Assembly (NCBI GenBank): GCA_008973525.1
Contig: WACJ01000503.1
Location: forward strand, 248,001-312,000
Length of the DNA stretch: 64,000 nucleotides
Direction of reading: 5' to 3'
Source of the DNA: Stenopsyche tienmushanensis
Taxonomy: Eukaryota; Arthropoda; Insecta; Trichoptera; Stenopsychidae
Below are positions 11,401 to 22,625 of the stretch, piece by piece. Under the pieces are notes generated by a model. That model saw nothing but the letters and a program-made list of their open reading frames with translations. It was not told the DNA's origin and did not search any database. Each line of letters starts with the position of its first letter. Position 1 is the stretch's first letter. Made by a program: the position numbers and the translations under genes.

Positions 11401-14400
11401 GTGAATCAAATGTTAGATATTTATGAAGTTTTGTCAATAGCGACCCCAACTATGTCATCCTACGAACTTATTGAGTAAATTAATGAATCATGTTGCAGTA
11501 GAGATATAAAAAACCGCATGTTCCAATATTGGACACATGCGAAAAACTTGATCAAACTTTAAATATATTCATATAAACCAGGTTGTAACCTGAGTATTTT
11601 CTATGGAACTTGATTTAATATAGCAGTATCCTATTTCCCAAATGACGACGTTGTGAACCAATTCTTTTTGACACACTCCAGATATTTTGAATGGTTCTGA
11701 AGCAAGACAAGCTGTACCGTCTCGCAGTTATCCTTCTCGTGACAGAACTTGTCTACTGTCTGATTTAACCACTTCTAATATTAATTTGAATACCCACGCA
11801 GACATTTCAATGCCCGATCGAATATGTGTCACCAATATTTCATGCATGACACTCCATATTTATTTTTTTGGGTTAGTCAAAATTAGAAATTAGCACGGTA
11901 CTTTCTTGACGTTTTTTTTTTCTTCAGGGTTCCTTTACGAACCGATTGTTTGCTAATTGTCGATTGTGATACACCTACGAAATTTTCAATGATTCAATAG
12001 CCACATGGTGTCTATGACGTGATTCCTTGTCCCAATATGGAAATGGCGCTACTTCTCTCCAAGCCTTATTTGGTTTGTAATCTTGGCTGTGTGTATCGTG
12101 ACCGATTTCTGTCCATAACCTGTCCTAAAAAATTACGTTGTTGTCATTGACGATAAACGTGCCGGATAAATAACTTAGCATACCAAAAAAGTAGTGACTG
12201 CAGTATCTGTTCAAATTATTTGCTTCATGAATCTCAAGAAAAAATAATTTTAACGCTATACAAACCGCATGGATTACAGGCACGTCGTCCGAATTAGAAT
12301 CTATTTTAAAAGAGTTGATTATTGACAAAAACGTGGCACAGGATTTGTCATCGGGTAATAACCACTTACGGAAGCATGGCACATATACCGAACGGCTGTG
12401 AACAAGTGTCCAGGTCATGGCACACATGTTGTATCATCGGCCATCATCGCGTTAAAAATCTTAGTATAAAATTATAAAAAAGACTAGCCCAAATATATTT
12501 TTGATGTCATTTACATGGATTACTGAGATTTAGATCACGAGATAAGTACAAGATTGCACATTTTTACATCAAGAGTTATAAAATTCAACTTGTTCTATGG
12601 GCATAAGGATATAAAAGTCGACTTTTTAAAGTGAAACCTGCATATGAGCGATAGGGTAAAATGGTTTAACGTCACGAAAATTGAAACTATACGTAGCAAA
12701 AAACAGCCACAACAGTAGCAAGCGTTTTTTTTTGGTTATATATTACACAATACATGTCGCAATCTTTTAGCTAACAATTTTCGTTAAAAAATGGAAAAAA
12801 TAATATTTATTTATTATTTAAATTTGTTTTTTTTTGTCTAGTGCAAAATAATTAGGTAATCTTGCAGTCCAACTTTAATAATCAAAAAAATAAATCAATT
12901 GGTCTGGAAACCAAAAATTAAATATGTACTATATTTTATCTGTTCTCGCATAGTATATCTGAGTAGCTTCTAATTTATATCATAATTGAATACATAATAT
13001 TCATTCTCCAATCATAGTCATATTATAGTGTAGCCATTAACCTTTCCCTTGCCATACTAAAAAAACACCTGCGCGCTACTATGATATGTATTTGGTACAC
13101 CATATGAAAACCCAAAAAAATCCGAACCCCGTATCTATTATATTTTATATCGATATTCCCATTATTAGAGTCGAGTTGTAGTAAATGCATCATGGTCAAG
13201 AAAAGGTCAATGGAAAAGAGCCACATCCATATCACCTTCATTAAACATACATCTCTTCGTGCGCTCGATTTTGAAGGTGGTATGACCTCCGCATTTTATA
13301 TTTGTGGTCACATTAAGTGCTTCTTACAATCGAAGGGCGCTTTCGTGTTAATCTCAATAGATATTTTGGATTTTTTTATAATAAGACAGAAAACTTTCCT
13401 TGAAGAATAATTGAAAATTACTCAAGATGACCGTTTTGTTTTTGTTGAAATACTTTTTTTTTATATTTTCAAATAAACTACATACTAAGTTCTAGTTCAC
13501 ATCCCTTAAAAGCTATTTGATTCTGCGGTATTAGGACGTTGGTTCAATGCATTATATTTAAATGCAGTGAGTCCCATAGCGCAATCGTCATAGCATCCGC
13601 CTGAATAGTATATAGCGTGGGTTCACATACCATCGGAAAAAATAAATCTGTCCGCTCTATGTTTTCATATTATACATGATTAAACTAAGGAGTTTGCGTG
13701 CTAAATTAAGATAAAATCGAAACCAAAATGTTTATTTAATACCAATGTAATTAAAGTCCTCTGTTGTCGGCACTTCTCGTTATATTGAGAAAATAAGTAA
13801 TTATCCAAAATCTATTTTAAAATCCGTCATTGACTTTTGATGTAATTATTATTGATTTCACAAAATGCACACTCATATAATATATGTATATTTAAACGAA
13901 GCTTTGATCATAAAGCTCACTGGATATTTTGCGTACTGTGTCATGATTTCCTGAAATCTAATTTTACTTCAGTTTATTTAGGTTGCTCAATATTTCAAGC
14001 TATTTCAGATGGAACACCAGTAATGACTATTTCCGTTTGAAAGATGTAAATTGAATCGTAAGCGTCTTCAAATCCGTCTTTTAGAGTGAGATAAGCAATG
14101 TAAATATGTTTATTCCAGGTGGCTATGAACCCGAAAAACACCGTTTTTGATGCCAAGCGTCTGATCGGAAGACGATTCGATGACCCCAAGATCCAAGAAG
14201 ACATGAAGCATTGGCCTTTTACCGTCTACGACGATTGCGGTAAACCGAAACTGCAAATTGAATTCAAAGGAGAGATTAAAAAATTCGCTCCTGAAGAAGT
14301 CAGCTCAATGGTGCTGACCAAGATGAAGGAAGTCGCCGAAACATACCTTGGAGGAAAGGTTGGCTTAAATTTGCTTTAAATAACAGATACGTTAATATGT

Positions 14401-16299
14401 TAGCATCGTGCATAATATAAATATTTTTTTCCAGGTTACAGATGCGGTTATTACTGTGCCTGCTTACTTCAACGATTCTCAGCGTCAAGCAACAAAGGAT
14501 GCTGGAGCGATTGCAGGTCTTAATGTTTTGCGCATCATCAACGAACCAACTGCTGCTGCTCTCGCATACGGTTTGGACAAGAATCTCAAAGGAGATCAAA
14601 ACGTCCTTATCTTCGATTTGGGCGGTGGAACTTTTGATGTGTCTATCTTATCCATCGACGAAGGCTCCCTCTTTCAAGTCAAATCCACAGCAGGCGACAC
14701 CCATCTTGGTGGTGAAGATTTCGACAATCGTCTCTTGACTCATTTCACTGAAGAGTTTTTGCGCAAGCATAAAAAAGACATCAAAGGTAACGCAAGGGCC
14801 TTGCGTCGTTTGAGAACTGCTTGTGAAAGGGCGAAGCGAACCTTATCCTCGAGCACTGAAGCAAGTCTTGAAATTGATGCCCTTCATGAAGGCATTGATT
14901 TCTACTCCAAGATCAGTAGAGCTCGTTTTGAAGAACTCTGCATGGATTTGTTCAGATCCACACTTTCACCCGTCGAGAGAGCTCTCAATGATGCAAAACT
15001 TGACAAAAAAGCCATTCATGAAGTAGTACTCGTTGGTGGATCTACCAGGATTCCCAAAGTACAAAAAATGCTACAAGATTTCTTCGGTGGAAAGACTTTG
15101 AATCTTTCAATCAATCCTGATGAAGCTGTCGCTTATGGAGCTGCCGTTCAAGCTGCTATTCTAACAGGAGATACCAGGTTCGTTATTAATTTTAAAACTT
15201 ACTTTTCCATCACATATACATATATAAAAAGCTCATTCTAAATTGTGATTCCATTGTACAGTTCACAAATTCAAGATGTTCTTTTGGTGGATGTTGCACC
15301 ATTGTCTTTGGGTATCGAAACAGCTGGAGGTGTCATGACAAAATTAGTTGAAAGAAACTCAAGAATTCCTACAAAACAACAACAAACATTCACAACATAT
15401 TCCGACAACCAACCCGCTGTCACCATACAAGTAAATAAATGCAACATATTGGCAATATATTTATTCTTCATGTGTGAAATTCATGTGATCTAACTATGGT
15501 TTATATTATGTTCTAGGTATTTGAAGGAGAAAGAGCAATGACAAAGGATAACAATTTACTTGGAACATTCAATTTAACCGGAATTCCGCCAGCGCCACGT
15601 GGTGTTCCTAAAATTGAAGTAAATACATTTAATTTTATATTCGATTCCCATGTATTTATTAAAGATAAAAATCTAAGCAAATTATAAAATTAAAGGTTAC
15701 ATTCGATTTGGATGCCAACGGTATCCTCAACGTCTCAGCGAAGGACAACAGTACTGGACGACAAGAAAAAATTACCATATCCAATGATAAAGGACGATTG
15801 TCTAAGGATGATATAGATCGTATGCTTTCCGATGCTGAAAAATACAAGCATGAAGATGACAAACAAAAAGAGAAAGTTACGGCTAGAAATCAATTGGAAG
15901 GTTACATCTTCAGCGCCAAGCAGGTAATATAATACATCAATATGAATCATATTATTTTAAAATTATATATGTACTGTGCATTTAACTAAATAAATTTAAA
16001 AAAATCTTGCAACATATAATTTGTATTAAAGGTGCTTTAAAAATAATTTTCAGGCGGTGGAAGGAGCAGCTGCTGGGAAGCTTACCGAACAAGAAAAATC
16101 ACAAGTAATAAATTGTTGCAGCAAAGCCCTTACTTGGTTAGATACTAACACTTTGGCAGAAAAAGAAGAATATGAACATAAAATGAAAGAGGTACAATCA
16201 GAATGTCAGCCAATTATGATGAAGCTGCACGGAGGCGGTGGTTCCGCTGGTGGAAATCAGGGCGGACGCGGTGGACCAACCGTTGAAGAAGTCGATTAA
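8467..16299 (+). CDS. Hsc70: Cytosolic 70-kDa heat shock cognate protein (Hsc70)
   Basis: ATP-dependent chaperone of cytosol and nucleus. Seven coding exons join in frame: 8467-8640, 14119-14358, 14435-15177, 15262-15430, 15517-15618, 15696-15923 and 16054-16299, giving 633 residues (the family is usually about 640-655). The nucleotide-binding domain has [14 protein letters not shown] near residue 7, [12 protein letters not shown] near residue 197 and [13 protein letters not shown]. Interdomain and substrate-binding parts follow ([17 protein letters not shown], then AKDNSTGR). A helical lid leads to a short Gly-rich tail ending GPTVEEVD, and the EEVD end marks the cytosolic form that binds TPR co-chaperones. 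The intron-rich structure argues for a constitutive cognate rather than an inducible Hsp70. The sequence departs from the usual consensus in places (for example LGGK at the exon 2/3 junction where LGKT is usual), so it may be a diverged paralogue. Intron 1 is 5478 bases; the others are short. Confidence 0.95.
9168..9796. mobile_element. piggyBac-like MITE with GGGTCAAATTTGACCC ends
   Basis: The left end begins TTAACCGGATGCGC and soon reaches ATGGGTCAAATTTGACCCAT. The right end, read on the opposite strand, is TTAACTGGTATCGTGGGTCA and continues AAATTGACCCA. Both ends therefore have TTAA plus CYGG and the same inner palindrome in mirror arrangement. TTAA at both edges fits piggyBac target use. 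The interior is AT-rich and has no ORF. The borders could be off by a few bases. Confidence 0.6.
11338..11475. mobile_element. Small element with perfect 19-bp terminal inverted repeats
   Basis: CTCAATAAGTTCGTAGGAT at 11338-11356 and its exact reverse complement at 11457-11475 bracket about 100 bases of AT-rich sequence. No coding. The ends resemble Tc1/mariner termini; I see no clear target duplication, so the superfamily is not certain. Confidence 0.65.
12680..12795 (+). repeat. Dispersed repeat copy, TTTTAGCTAACAATTT family
   Basis: Shares TATATTACACAA followed about 20 bases later by ATCTTTTAGCTAACAATTT with copies at about 61800-61915 (same strand) and 40440-40565 (opposite strand). Noncoding; probably an end of a DNA transposon. 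The borders are not sharp. Confidence 0.5.
13038..13210. mobile_element. CCTTTCC-type piggyBac-like MITE
   Basis: Starts TTAACCTTTCCCTTGCCAT. The right end (CATGGTCAAGAAAAGGTCAA) is its imperfect inverted copy. The interior shares ATCGATATTCCCATTATT, then AGAGTCGAGTTGTAGTAAA, with copies near 25.1 kb and 58.2 kb, and pieces near 6.86 and 45.5 kb. TTAA at the left edge suggests a piggyBac target preference. The third base of the right TTAA has mutated. Confidence 0.6.
13571..13640 (+). repeat. tRNA-like SINE head (degenerate)
   Basis: Contains TAGCGCAATCGT (A-box-like) and, about 35 bases later, GTGGGTTCACATACC (B-box-like), in the order and spacing of a tRNA-derived internal polymerase III promoter. 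Stems are broken, and an AT-rich body follows. It is a SINE head or tRNA pseudogene, not a working tRNA. Confidence 0.4.
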
Positions 16300-17519
16300 T
16301 CTTAAGTTATTTTAAATTATATTTTTACAAGTATATTATTTATTTTACACGCACATAGAACTACTTTGGCAAAAAGATTTTGCAAGTTTTATGCCGTACT
16401 TTTATATCTTAACATAAAAAAACATGAATTAATAATTTTCACAAAGCTTTTTAAATTTAAATTAGAATTGGCCATAATAAATAAAAGCTTAACCACCTGT
16501 TGTATAAAGCATTTTAAGTTATATTTCAATTTTACTGTATAATATAAGACTTATAATCGATTTTCACGTACAATTTCACAGCGGTAGAATTTTGCTTTTA
16601 GCCCTTCCTAACTGTTGATATATTTCTTCTCAAAGTTTTCTATTTAAATCTTTATTGAGGACTAATGTGTATCCGAAATGTTTGCTTCTTAAGCATAAAA
16701 TAAAATTTACATGAAAATCATTATCAAAGCAAAACCATAGCTTTTCATTTCATACATTCATATAATATTAATAAATATAAAATTTTGACTTCATTATTTA
16801 AGATTATGTATTAGCATAAATTTGTCTATGTATAATTTCACTTATAGCAGTGTGCTAGTGAAGATTAAATATTTTTGTACTTTAGGAGCAATATTGAACT
16901 GCTGACTTGCATTTGAAAGAATACTTTTGCTACGTAATATTTTTGCTTTATATTTATATTTTATTTAGTATACTATTTTCAATTAGAACACATAATATAT
17001 TTTATGACTACTGTATAAATTAGAGCAGTGTTTCCACTTTAGCTAGTTATTATTTTTTGCAAATACAGTTGTATCTAAATTCTATATAAATCCAGTATGC
17101 TTTTATATTTCACTTTATTTATGTCGGATACAATAATTGACAAAATACTTCGTTTTGATTACTGTTCAAAACTGGAAAAAATATTCATTGTAGCAAATAC
17201 AATTGTAACTAAATTTTAAATAAACTCTGTGCAACATAATTATATGTGTTTTTTTAAATGTTTATTTTTCAAATACACAGCAAATGTATCCGTTATCCAT
17301 CATTGATGTTAATTAATCCGCATTTAACAATTTTATAATTTAGTACTCACTTAAATGTGTACGTTATAATTATTTTATTGAATTTATATTAGTGCATAAA
17401 TTCTCTTGTGCCATCTATATTTATCTAAATCGGTAATTTTTCTATTGTGAATGTTTTCTACAAAATATTTTATTAAATGTATCCTAGCTAATTTTTTTGG
17501 TAATAAAAACATTCAAACA
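16300..17519. other. Hsc70 3' region and intergenic DNA
   Basis: Extremely AT-rich. It contains an imperfect direct pair (about 17057-17095 and 17190-17230) sharing GCAAATACA, TTGTA and CTAAATT in order. No gene seen. Confidence 0.5.
16476..16485 (+). terminator. Polyadenylation signal of Hsc70
   Basis: Overlapping doublet AATAAATAAA about 180 bases downstream of the Hsc70 stop codon. It is the first strong hexamer in the 3' region. Confidence 0.5.
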
Positions 17520-18171
17520 GTTATATAGAAATCAGATGCTTCGACGATTATTGCTAGCAGATGAAAATAATGAAGAAACAATTATCAGTTTTCACAAGAA
17601 AATAAATTTATAAGATTGTCGCTTCATCGCAGCAGATAGTTGGAATTCTTTAGATGTGTCAACTTTGAAAAAAATCATAAAACAAAATTTGGAAAAAAAT
17701 CATGAAACAAAATTTTGAAAAAAACATTAGTAAGTTCCAGTAACATTAAAAGCATAAATTTCTATATGTGCTGAATGCGATGAAGATGTAACTGAGTGGT
17801 TAAATTTTGATGCTAATGATCCTGAATTCCAAATTTTGAATGATTAGGACATAATTAAAGAAATATCTGCCTCAGAAGAATAAGGTCGAGAAGACGAAGA
17901 AGAGATTTGTGAGGGGGGAGATATTGGTACTACACATTCTGAAGCTTTTCAGTATTTATGTTGCCATGAAATGGCTTGAGAACCAAGAGGTGTAATTCAA
18001 GAAAACTTATATAACTTATATATATACTTATTTGTGTAAATCTAGACAAATAAAAAATATTCATACTTTCCCTATCTTCCTCTGCTAATTATGATTATTT
18101 TCGATTATCCGGATTTTCGTTATCCGGACTAATTTCATCCCCAATTAATCCGGATAATCGAGGTTCTACTG
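17520..18171 (+). mobile_element. pogo/Tigger-like element remnant
   Basis: The right terminus, read from 18171 on the minus strand, is CAGTAGAACCTCGATTATCC followed by GGATTAATTGGGGATGAAAT, the typical pogo/Tigger end, and is followed by TA. Upstream, the plus strand gives broken transposase-like peptide (ADENNEETIISFHKKINL, then ADSWNSLDVSTLKKIIKQNL) with several stops. The left end is lost or unrecognised. A second, opposite copy lies at 28123-28640. Confidence 0.7.
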
Positions 18172-19189
18172 TAGTTTCAAAAAAAATAAACAACTTTGTG
18201 ACATTTAAAAAAAAAATGTGGATGGCAAAAGTTAAAATTTACTGATTTTAGTCTAGTACTAAATATGTAGTCTATAATGAAATATACACGAAAGACTAGA
18301 AAATGTAATAAACACTAAACCTCGGGCAGTATAAAATATGTTATAGACAGCAAGAAAGAAACAATACGTGCAAGAACTCTAGTAGAAACGCTCTGGCGAA
18401 ATTTATGGTCGGAGATAAGAAATGAAATGCATATTATTGACGGCCTCTTTCAAGTCGGAAGTTTGGAAGTCCCCAGCTAAGGTACATACCATTGACAAAC
18501 CAATGCAACATAATGAATATTTTTTGTTAATTAAAAATTATTGCTTATTTAGGGTTGTCTTAATTTACTAATAATACTAATAAAAACAGTTTTCTACAAG
18601 GTACTCTGTCCAATACGTCTCAAAATAGCTTCAGTTATGTAGCAAAAATCATTCAATGGGAAGTCCTAATGATCTATGTTGAATTTATTTAAAAAATAAA
18701 ATGAAAACATTAAGATCCAATAAAACGTGAAAACGTTTTTGGATTCACAAATATGTGTATCTAGCATAATAATTTTGAAATATTAAAAATATAATGCATT
18801 ACCTTTTATGTTTGCATCAAGCTTACCTTTAAAATATATTCAAATTATGATTGGATGGGATGTAAAAATTTAAAAGAATATAATATTTTTTAATAATGTT
18901 TTAATGAGTGCTAATGTAAGTTAATGATTTTAATTTGATTGAAAATAAAATAAAAATGTCAAATGAAAATAATTTAAACTTATTTAAAATATTATTACAT
19001 ATTCGTATTAAATTATTTACAGATAAACATCCGGTATTATAAATAATATTTATTTAAAACTGTATTAATAATAATCTTGTAAAAAAACTTATTTTATGCA
19101 ATGCGGAAAAAGAAGTTTATCGTTTCTGGCAACATAGCACAATATTTCCTATAGCATTTGATTTATTTTTACGCAATGGTAACATTTCA

Positions 19190-19247
19190 TCGGCGACCCG
19201 ACGCTCTGTCACCTGCCGTCGCTGTTTATACGATGTGTTGAGGAAAA
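19190..19247 (+). other. Probable noncoding first exon of the BTB gene
   Basis: A short GC-richer block (CGGCGACCCGACGCTCTGTC and following) ends in AAAAG|GTATAT, a usable donor. An acceptor TTTTCAG at 19815-19821 lies 30 bases before the BTB ATG. This suggests a 5' UTR intron of about 570 bases. Inferred; no transcript evidence is available. Confidence 0.35.
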
Positions 19248-19851
19248 GGTATATTTTATTAATTCTACATGTATTAATCGATTCTCAATAAGAAACGGAA
19301 GCGTTTGAATGGACAAGAACAACTTCATGCTCCATTAAAAGTTATTTTGGGAAGACGGATTGTTATTATTGCAAAAATACCGTGACCTATCTCACGGCGT
19401 TTTGACGCCTGACGCTTATAGTTTTCACCCTTCGTGATTTAACGTTTTGTAGCAATTCAGTTTATTTTATAATTGATTCGAACTTGGAACTAGATTTATT
19501 TGCACAATTCAATGCTGTATAAATATATATATTCATATAATAAAACAATTGCATGCTATAGTCCGATATTTTACATTTGATTGGCATCTAGATAGTGAAA
19601 TATTCTGTAATTGTGCTTATAATTGTCGTTAAATTAAACAATTTCTGATATATTTTAATCTGAATATTTTGAAACATAAATATTTTATTTAAATAATATA
19701 ACACAGCTAATATTTTATAATAATCCAAAGATCAATGTTGATATTTTTTATAAATCAAAAATAGATACATTTTTAGTTATCATGTATTTTAAACATTCAT
19801 ATAATTTTATTCTATTTTCAGATTCATTTGTATATGTAGTCAATCACAATC

Positions 19852-22625
19852 ATGGAGCAACAATTTTCTCTCACATGGAGAGAATTTCAGGGTAATTTGT
19901 CATCAGGTTGTGCTCGATTGTTAGGAAGTGGGGAATTTGCTGATGTTACATTGGCTGCCGAAGGCCAATTCTTACAAGCGCACAGACTCGTATTGTCAAT
20001 ATGCTCTCCATATTTTCAAAGAATGTTTCATGCAAATCCTTGTCAACATCCTATAGGTAAATATATCCACATATATATAATATTTATTTACAAGCATGAA
20101 ATTATTTAAATTGCATAGAAGCAACCTTCGACTTTAGTAAATTTTTTGAAGTGAAACTTGTGTGTAGGCCCAATACGGCAAATTGGGTTGAATGTTAAGA
20201 AAAGTGAAACTAACCAGTAGTTGTTCAGAAAGAGGGAGAATCGTCTACTTTTTCTGTCTTCGTCGCATACATCATAGATACATGTTGCGTACATGCCGTG
20301 CTCCCTTTACTGCATGTTTGTCTATATGTAGCATCAAGCAACCACTAGATCAGTAGCGCACCTATTTAATTATATACTAGCTGGTAACCGGCGCATGCTG
20401 CCACAGAAGTAATAATTCTAAAAATATTGTTTGTTTAATTAGGAAATTGAATGATATATAAGGGAAAAGTATAAATGATATTTATTTTATGTTGGTTTTA
20501 TTATAAATATGAACAAACACACAAACATTGATTTTTATATATAAGATCTACTGTAAGTTAATTGTACTATACTTATATTATTTGAAAAAGTGCAAACAAT
20601 AAGTTGGCAAAGTTTTATCGCAATCAAATGAACAGTATGGCAGCGCATAAAATATGAACAAACAATTTTTATTTTTGTATATTAGACTATGCCTATGTTA
20701 CTGGTGCAATCCTTAGCAATAAGTGGACGAAGTTTTATCACAATCTGATGAATGGTATGGCAGCGCATTACACACGAACAAAGATTTTTTTATATATTAA
20801 ACTATACAAACCCAGCTTCATCTCCAGGAAATCCTCTGGAGAAAGTCACAATTAACCGGGGGTATTAAATATTAATTATGATCAACTGGGAATATTAATA
20901 ATAATTACTTGGTTTTGTATCGCAAAAAATAATCAGATGCTATGTTTATTGCGTAAAATTCATTGACAATTCATTTTTTTTAAACATCGAATGTATTGTA
21001 CAAGATATACATTTTCATAAACGTTTATTTATTGTATAGGTATAACCCTTTGTGTCACGTATAGACATTATTTAAAATCTTTGCGTAAAATTGAAACAAA
21101 ACTTGTATGATAATAAAAATATAAATGTAAATACACACAAATTACAATATTATGTTTTTCAAAAAGCACTTCTTTCTGCTCACAATTCACTATGTCACTT
21201 TGTTACGAACAAGACTTAAGAACAGAATGAGTGTCTAGAATTCGAAGCTCGATTGTTCGCGTTGTCTTAAGAACAGGCGTTTGTTTTGATAATTAAGATA
21301 CTTGCATCATTTTTATCGTTGACCAATTTTATTATTCTTCCTTAATTGGTCTGGAGTAGCGTCATTAGTCAAGTATCAATACTCGCTTGGTTCATTATCA
21401 AGCTTTTTACACGCTGCGGCGGAACTGATAGAAAATTGGATTTACATTAGAGCGTAGCATGTCTGCTCTTCGGTTAAAAAGGGTTCATTTTTAATGATTT
21501 ACACAAATATACATCAAAGATTCCGAAAGAAATTATAAAACGATCCCATTACAACGAGTTTGCATTTGCCAGGGTCACAATTAACAGGGGGGTTCTTGTA
21601 GATAATTTCATGGTCAATAATAGTAATCGTCTATAACTAGTATAAGCAAGCTATACACTCATTTACATTTACAAATTTTTTATCATGTAATTTTATTATT
21701 CCGTTTTGAATATACAATGATATTTACGATATTATATTTTTTATTTTAGTTGTACTCAAGGATATATCTTATAATTCAATGAAAGACTTGCTACAGTTTA
21801 TGTATAATGGCGAAGTAAGTGTGAAACAAGAAGATCTCACTAATCTTATAAGTACTGCAGAGACTTTGGAAATCAAAGGACTCACCAACAAACTTGTAAG
21901 ATTTATTTCACTGTATAATTTTTTATTTAACTTTGCTCTATAATTTATATTATTTATGTATGTATTTTTGTTGATTCGTAGAATAACCGTGAAAATAATA
22001 ACGATGAGGCAAATGATACTATTTCAAAAAACAATGGATTATTTAATGATCCTGTAGAAAATACAGGTAGAATTTCCAATAATAGCGACGAATGTGTACA
22101 GTTACCGAGTGCTGCTCATCAGTTTGAATTGTTAAACCAATTGACCAAGCTAGCATCTTTAAAAAGGAAATGTGATAACCGAATGCCTGATAACTATCCT
22201 TCTGATAAATACGATGATAATCAAGCAGTTCAACCAGATAAACGCACAAAATTAAGAGAGAAACAAATTTTAAACAGGCATAAAATATCCACGAATTATT
22301 TGAAAAACTTACCTAACAATATATTCAACAATAGTAAACGTAAAGATGTTGCACCATTGTCATTGATTACGATAAATGCATCTAAGAATTTTACTAAAGA
22401 AGGCGTTCAAAATAAACTAACCTGAGGACGCGCAGAGTGGATCAAGTGCCCAAAAACCTAGTCATAGTTCTAACGAGCAGAATTTAGATTTAACTATTGA
22501 TTTAAAGAAAGAATTGGTCGATACAGAAAGTGACGGCGCATATGAATCGGGGAGAAATAATGATACCAACGGTGACAGTGAAAATGGCTTTGAAAATCAC
22601 ACACTTTCTCCGAGAATAGAAGAAG
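19852..22625 (+). CDS. mod(mdg4)-like: BTB/POZ transcription factor, mod(mdg4)-like: common 5' exons
   Basis: Common part of a nuclear BTB protein. Exons are 19852-20056, 21750-21895 and 21982-22625 (donor G|GTTAGT, phase 1). Residues 1-117 form a BTB domain: [14 protein letters not shown], then [28 protein letters not shown], and [20 protein letters not shown] followed by [10 protein letters not shown]. This is the arthropod Ttk/mod(mdg4)-type BTB that dimerises. An Asn/Lys-rich linker follows. In exon 3 the frame hits TGA at 22423-22425 (264 residues). The +1 frame starting at 22424 stays open to the donor and encodes an acidic, Ser-rich linker ([16 protein letters not shown], then a [17 protein letters not shown] segment). 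So a single extra base lies at or just before 22423, or this is a natural short end. The terminal exons at 24182, 31807 and 33341 all accept phase 1. The family assignment rests on BTB plus FLYWCH exons; lola or a related gene is possible. Confidence 0.8.
20057..21749. other. Intron of the BTB gene with old repeats
   Basis: Contains an imperfect tandem pair (about 20590-20680 and 20710-20800) sharing GTTTTATC, CAATC and GGTATGGCAGCGCAT. Near 20380 there is an ACTAGCTGGTAACCGGCGCA start typical of old dispersed insect repeats. A segment near 20845 (GTCACAATTAAC) recurs near 21570. No coding. Confidence 0.45.

Larger units (their letters stand above)
8641..14118. other. Hsc70 intron 1, rich in repeats
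   Basis: A 5.5-kb intron between GTAAAATC (donor) and TTCCAG (acceptor). It holds a 0.6-kb MITE (about 9168-9796), a 138-bp inverted-repeat element (11338-11475), a member of the TTTTAGCTAACAATTT repeat family (about 12680-12795), a CCTTTCC-type MITE (13038-13210) and a tRNA-like SINE head (about 13571-13640). The ORFs of 60-100 codons in it lack recognisable domains. Confidence 0.7.

Noticed and set aside
12125..12427. 100-codon minus-strand ORF in Hsc70 intron 1
   Set aside because: No domain and no splice or promoter context; lies in a repeat-rich intron.
22405..22435. Short intron that would remove the stop in the BTB exon 3
   Set aside because: The frame-restoring choice is only 31 bases long and has no pyrimidine tract; longer choices do not restore the frame.
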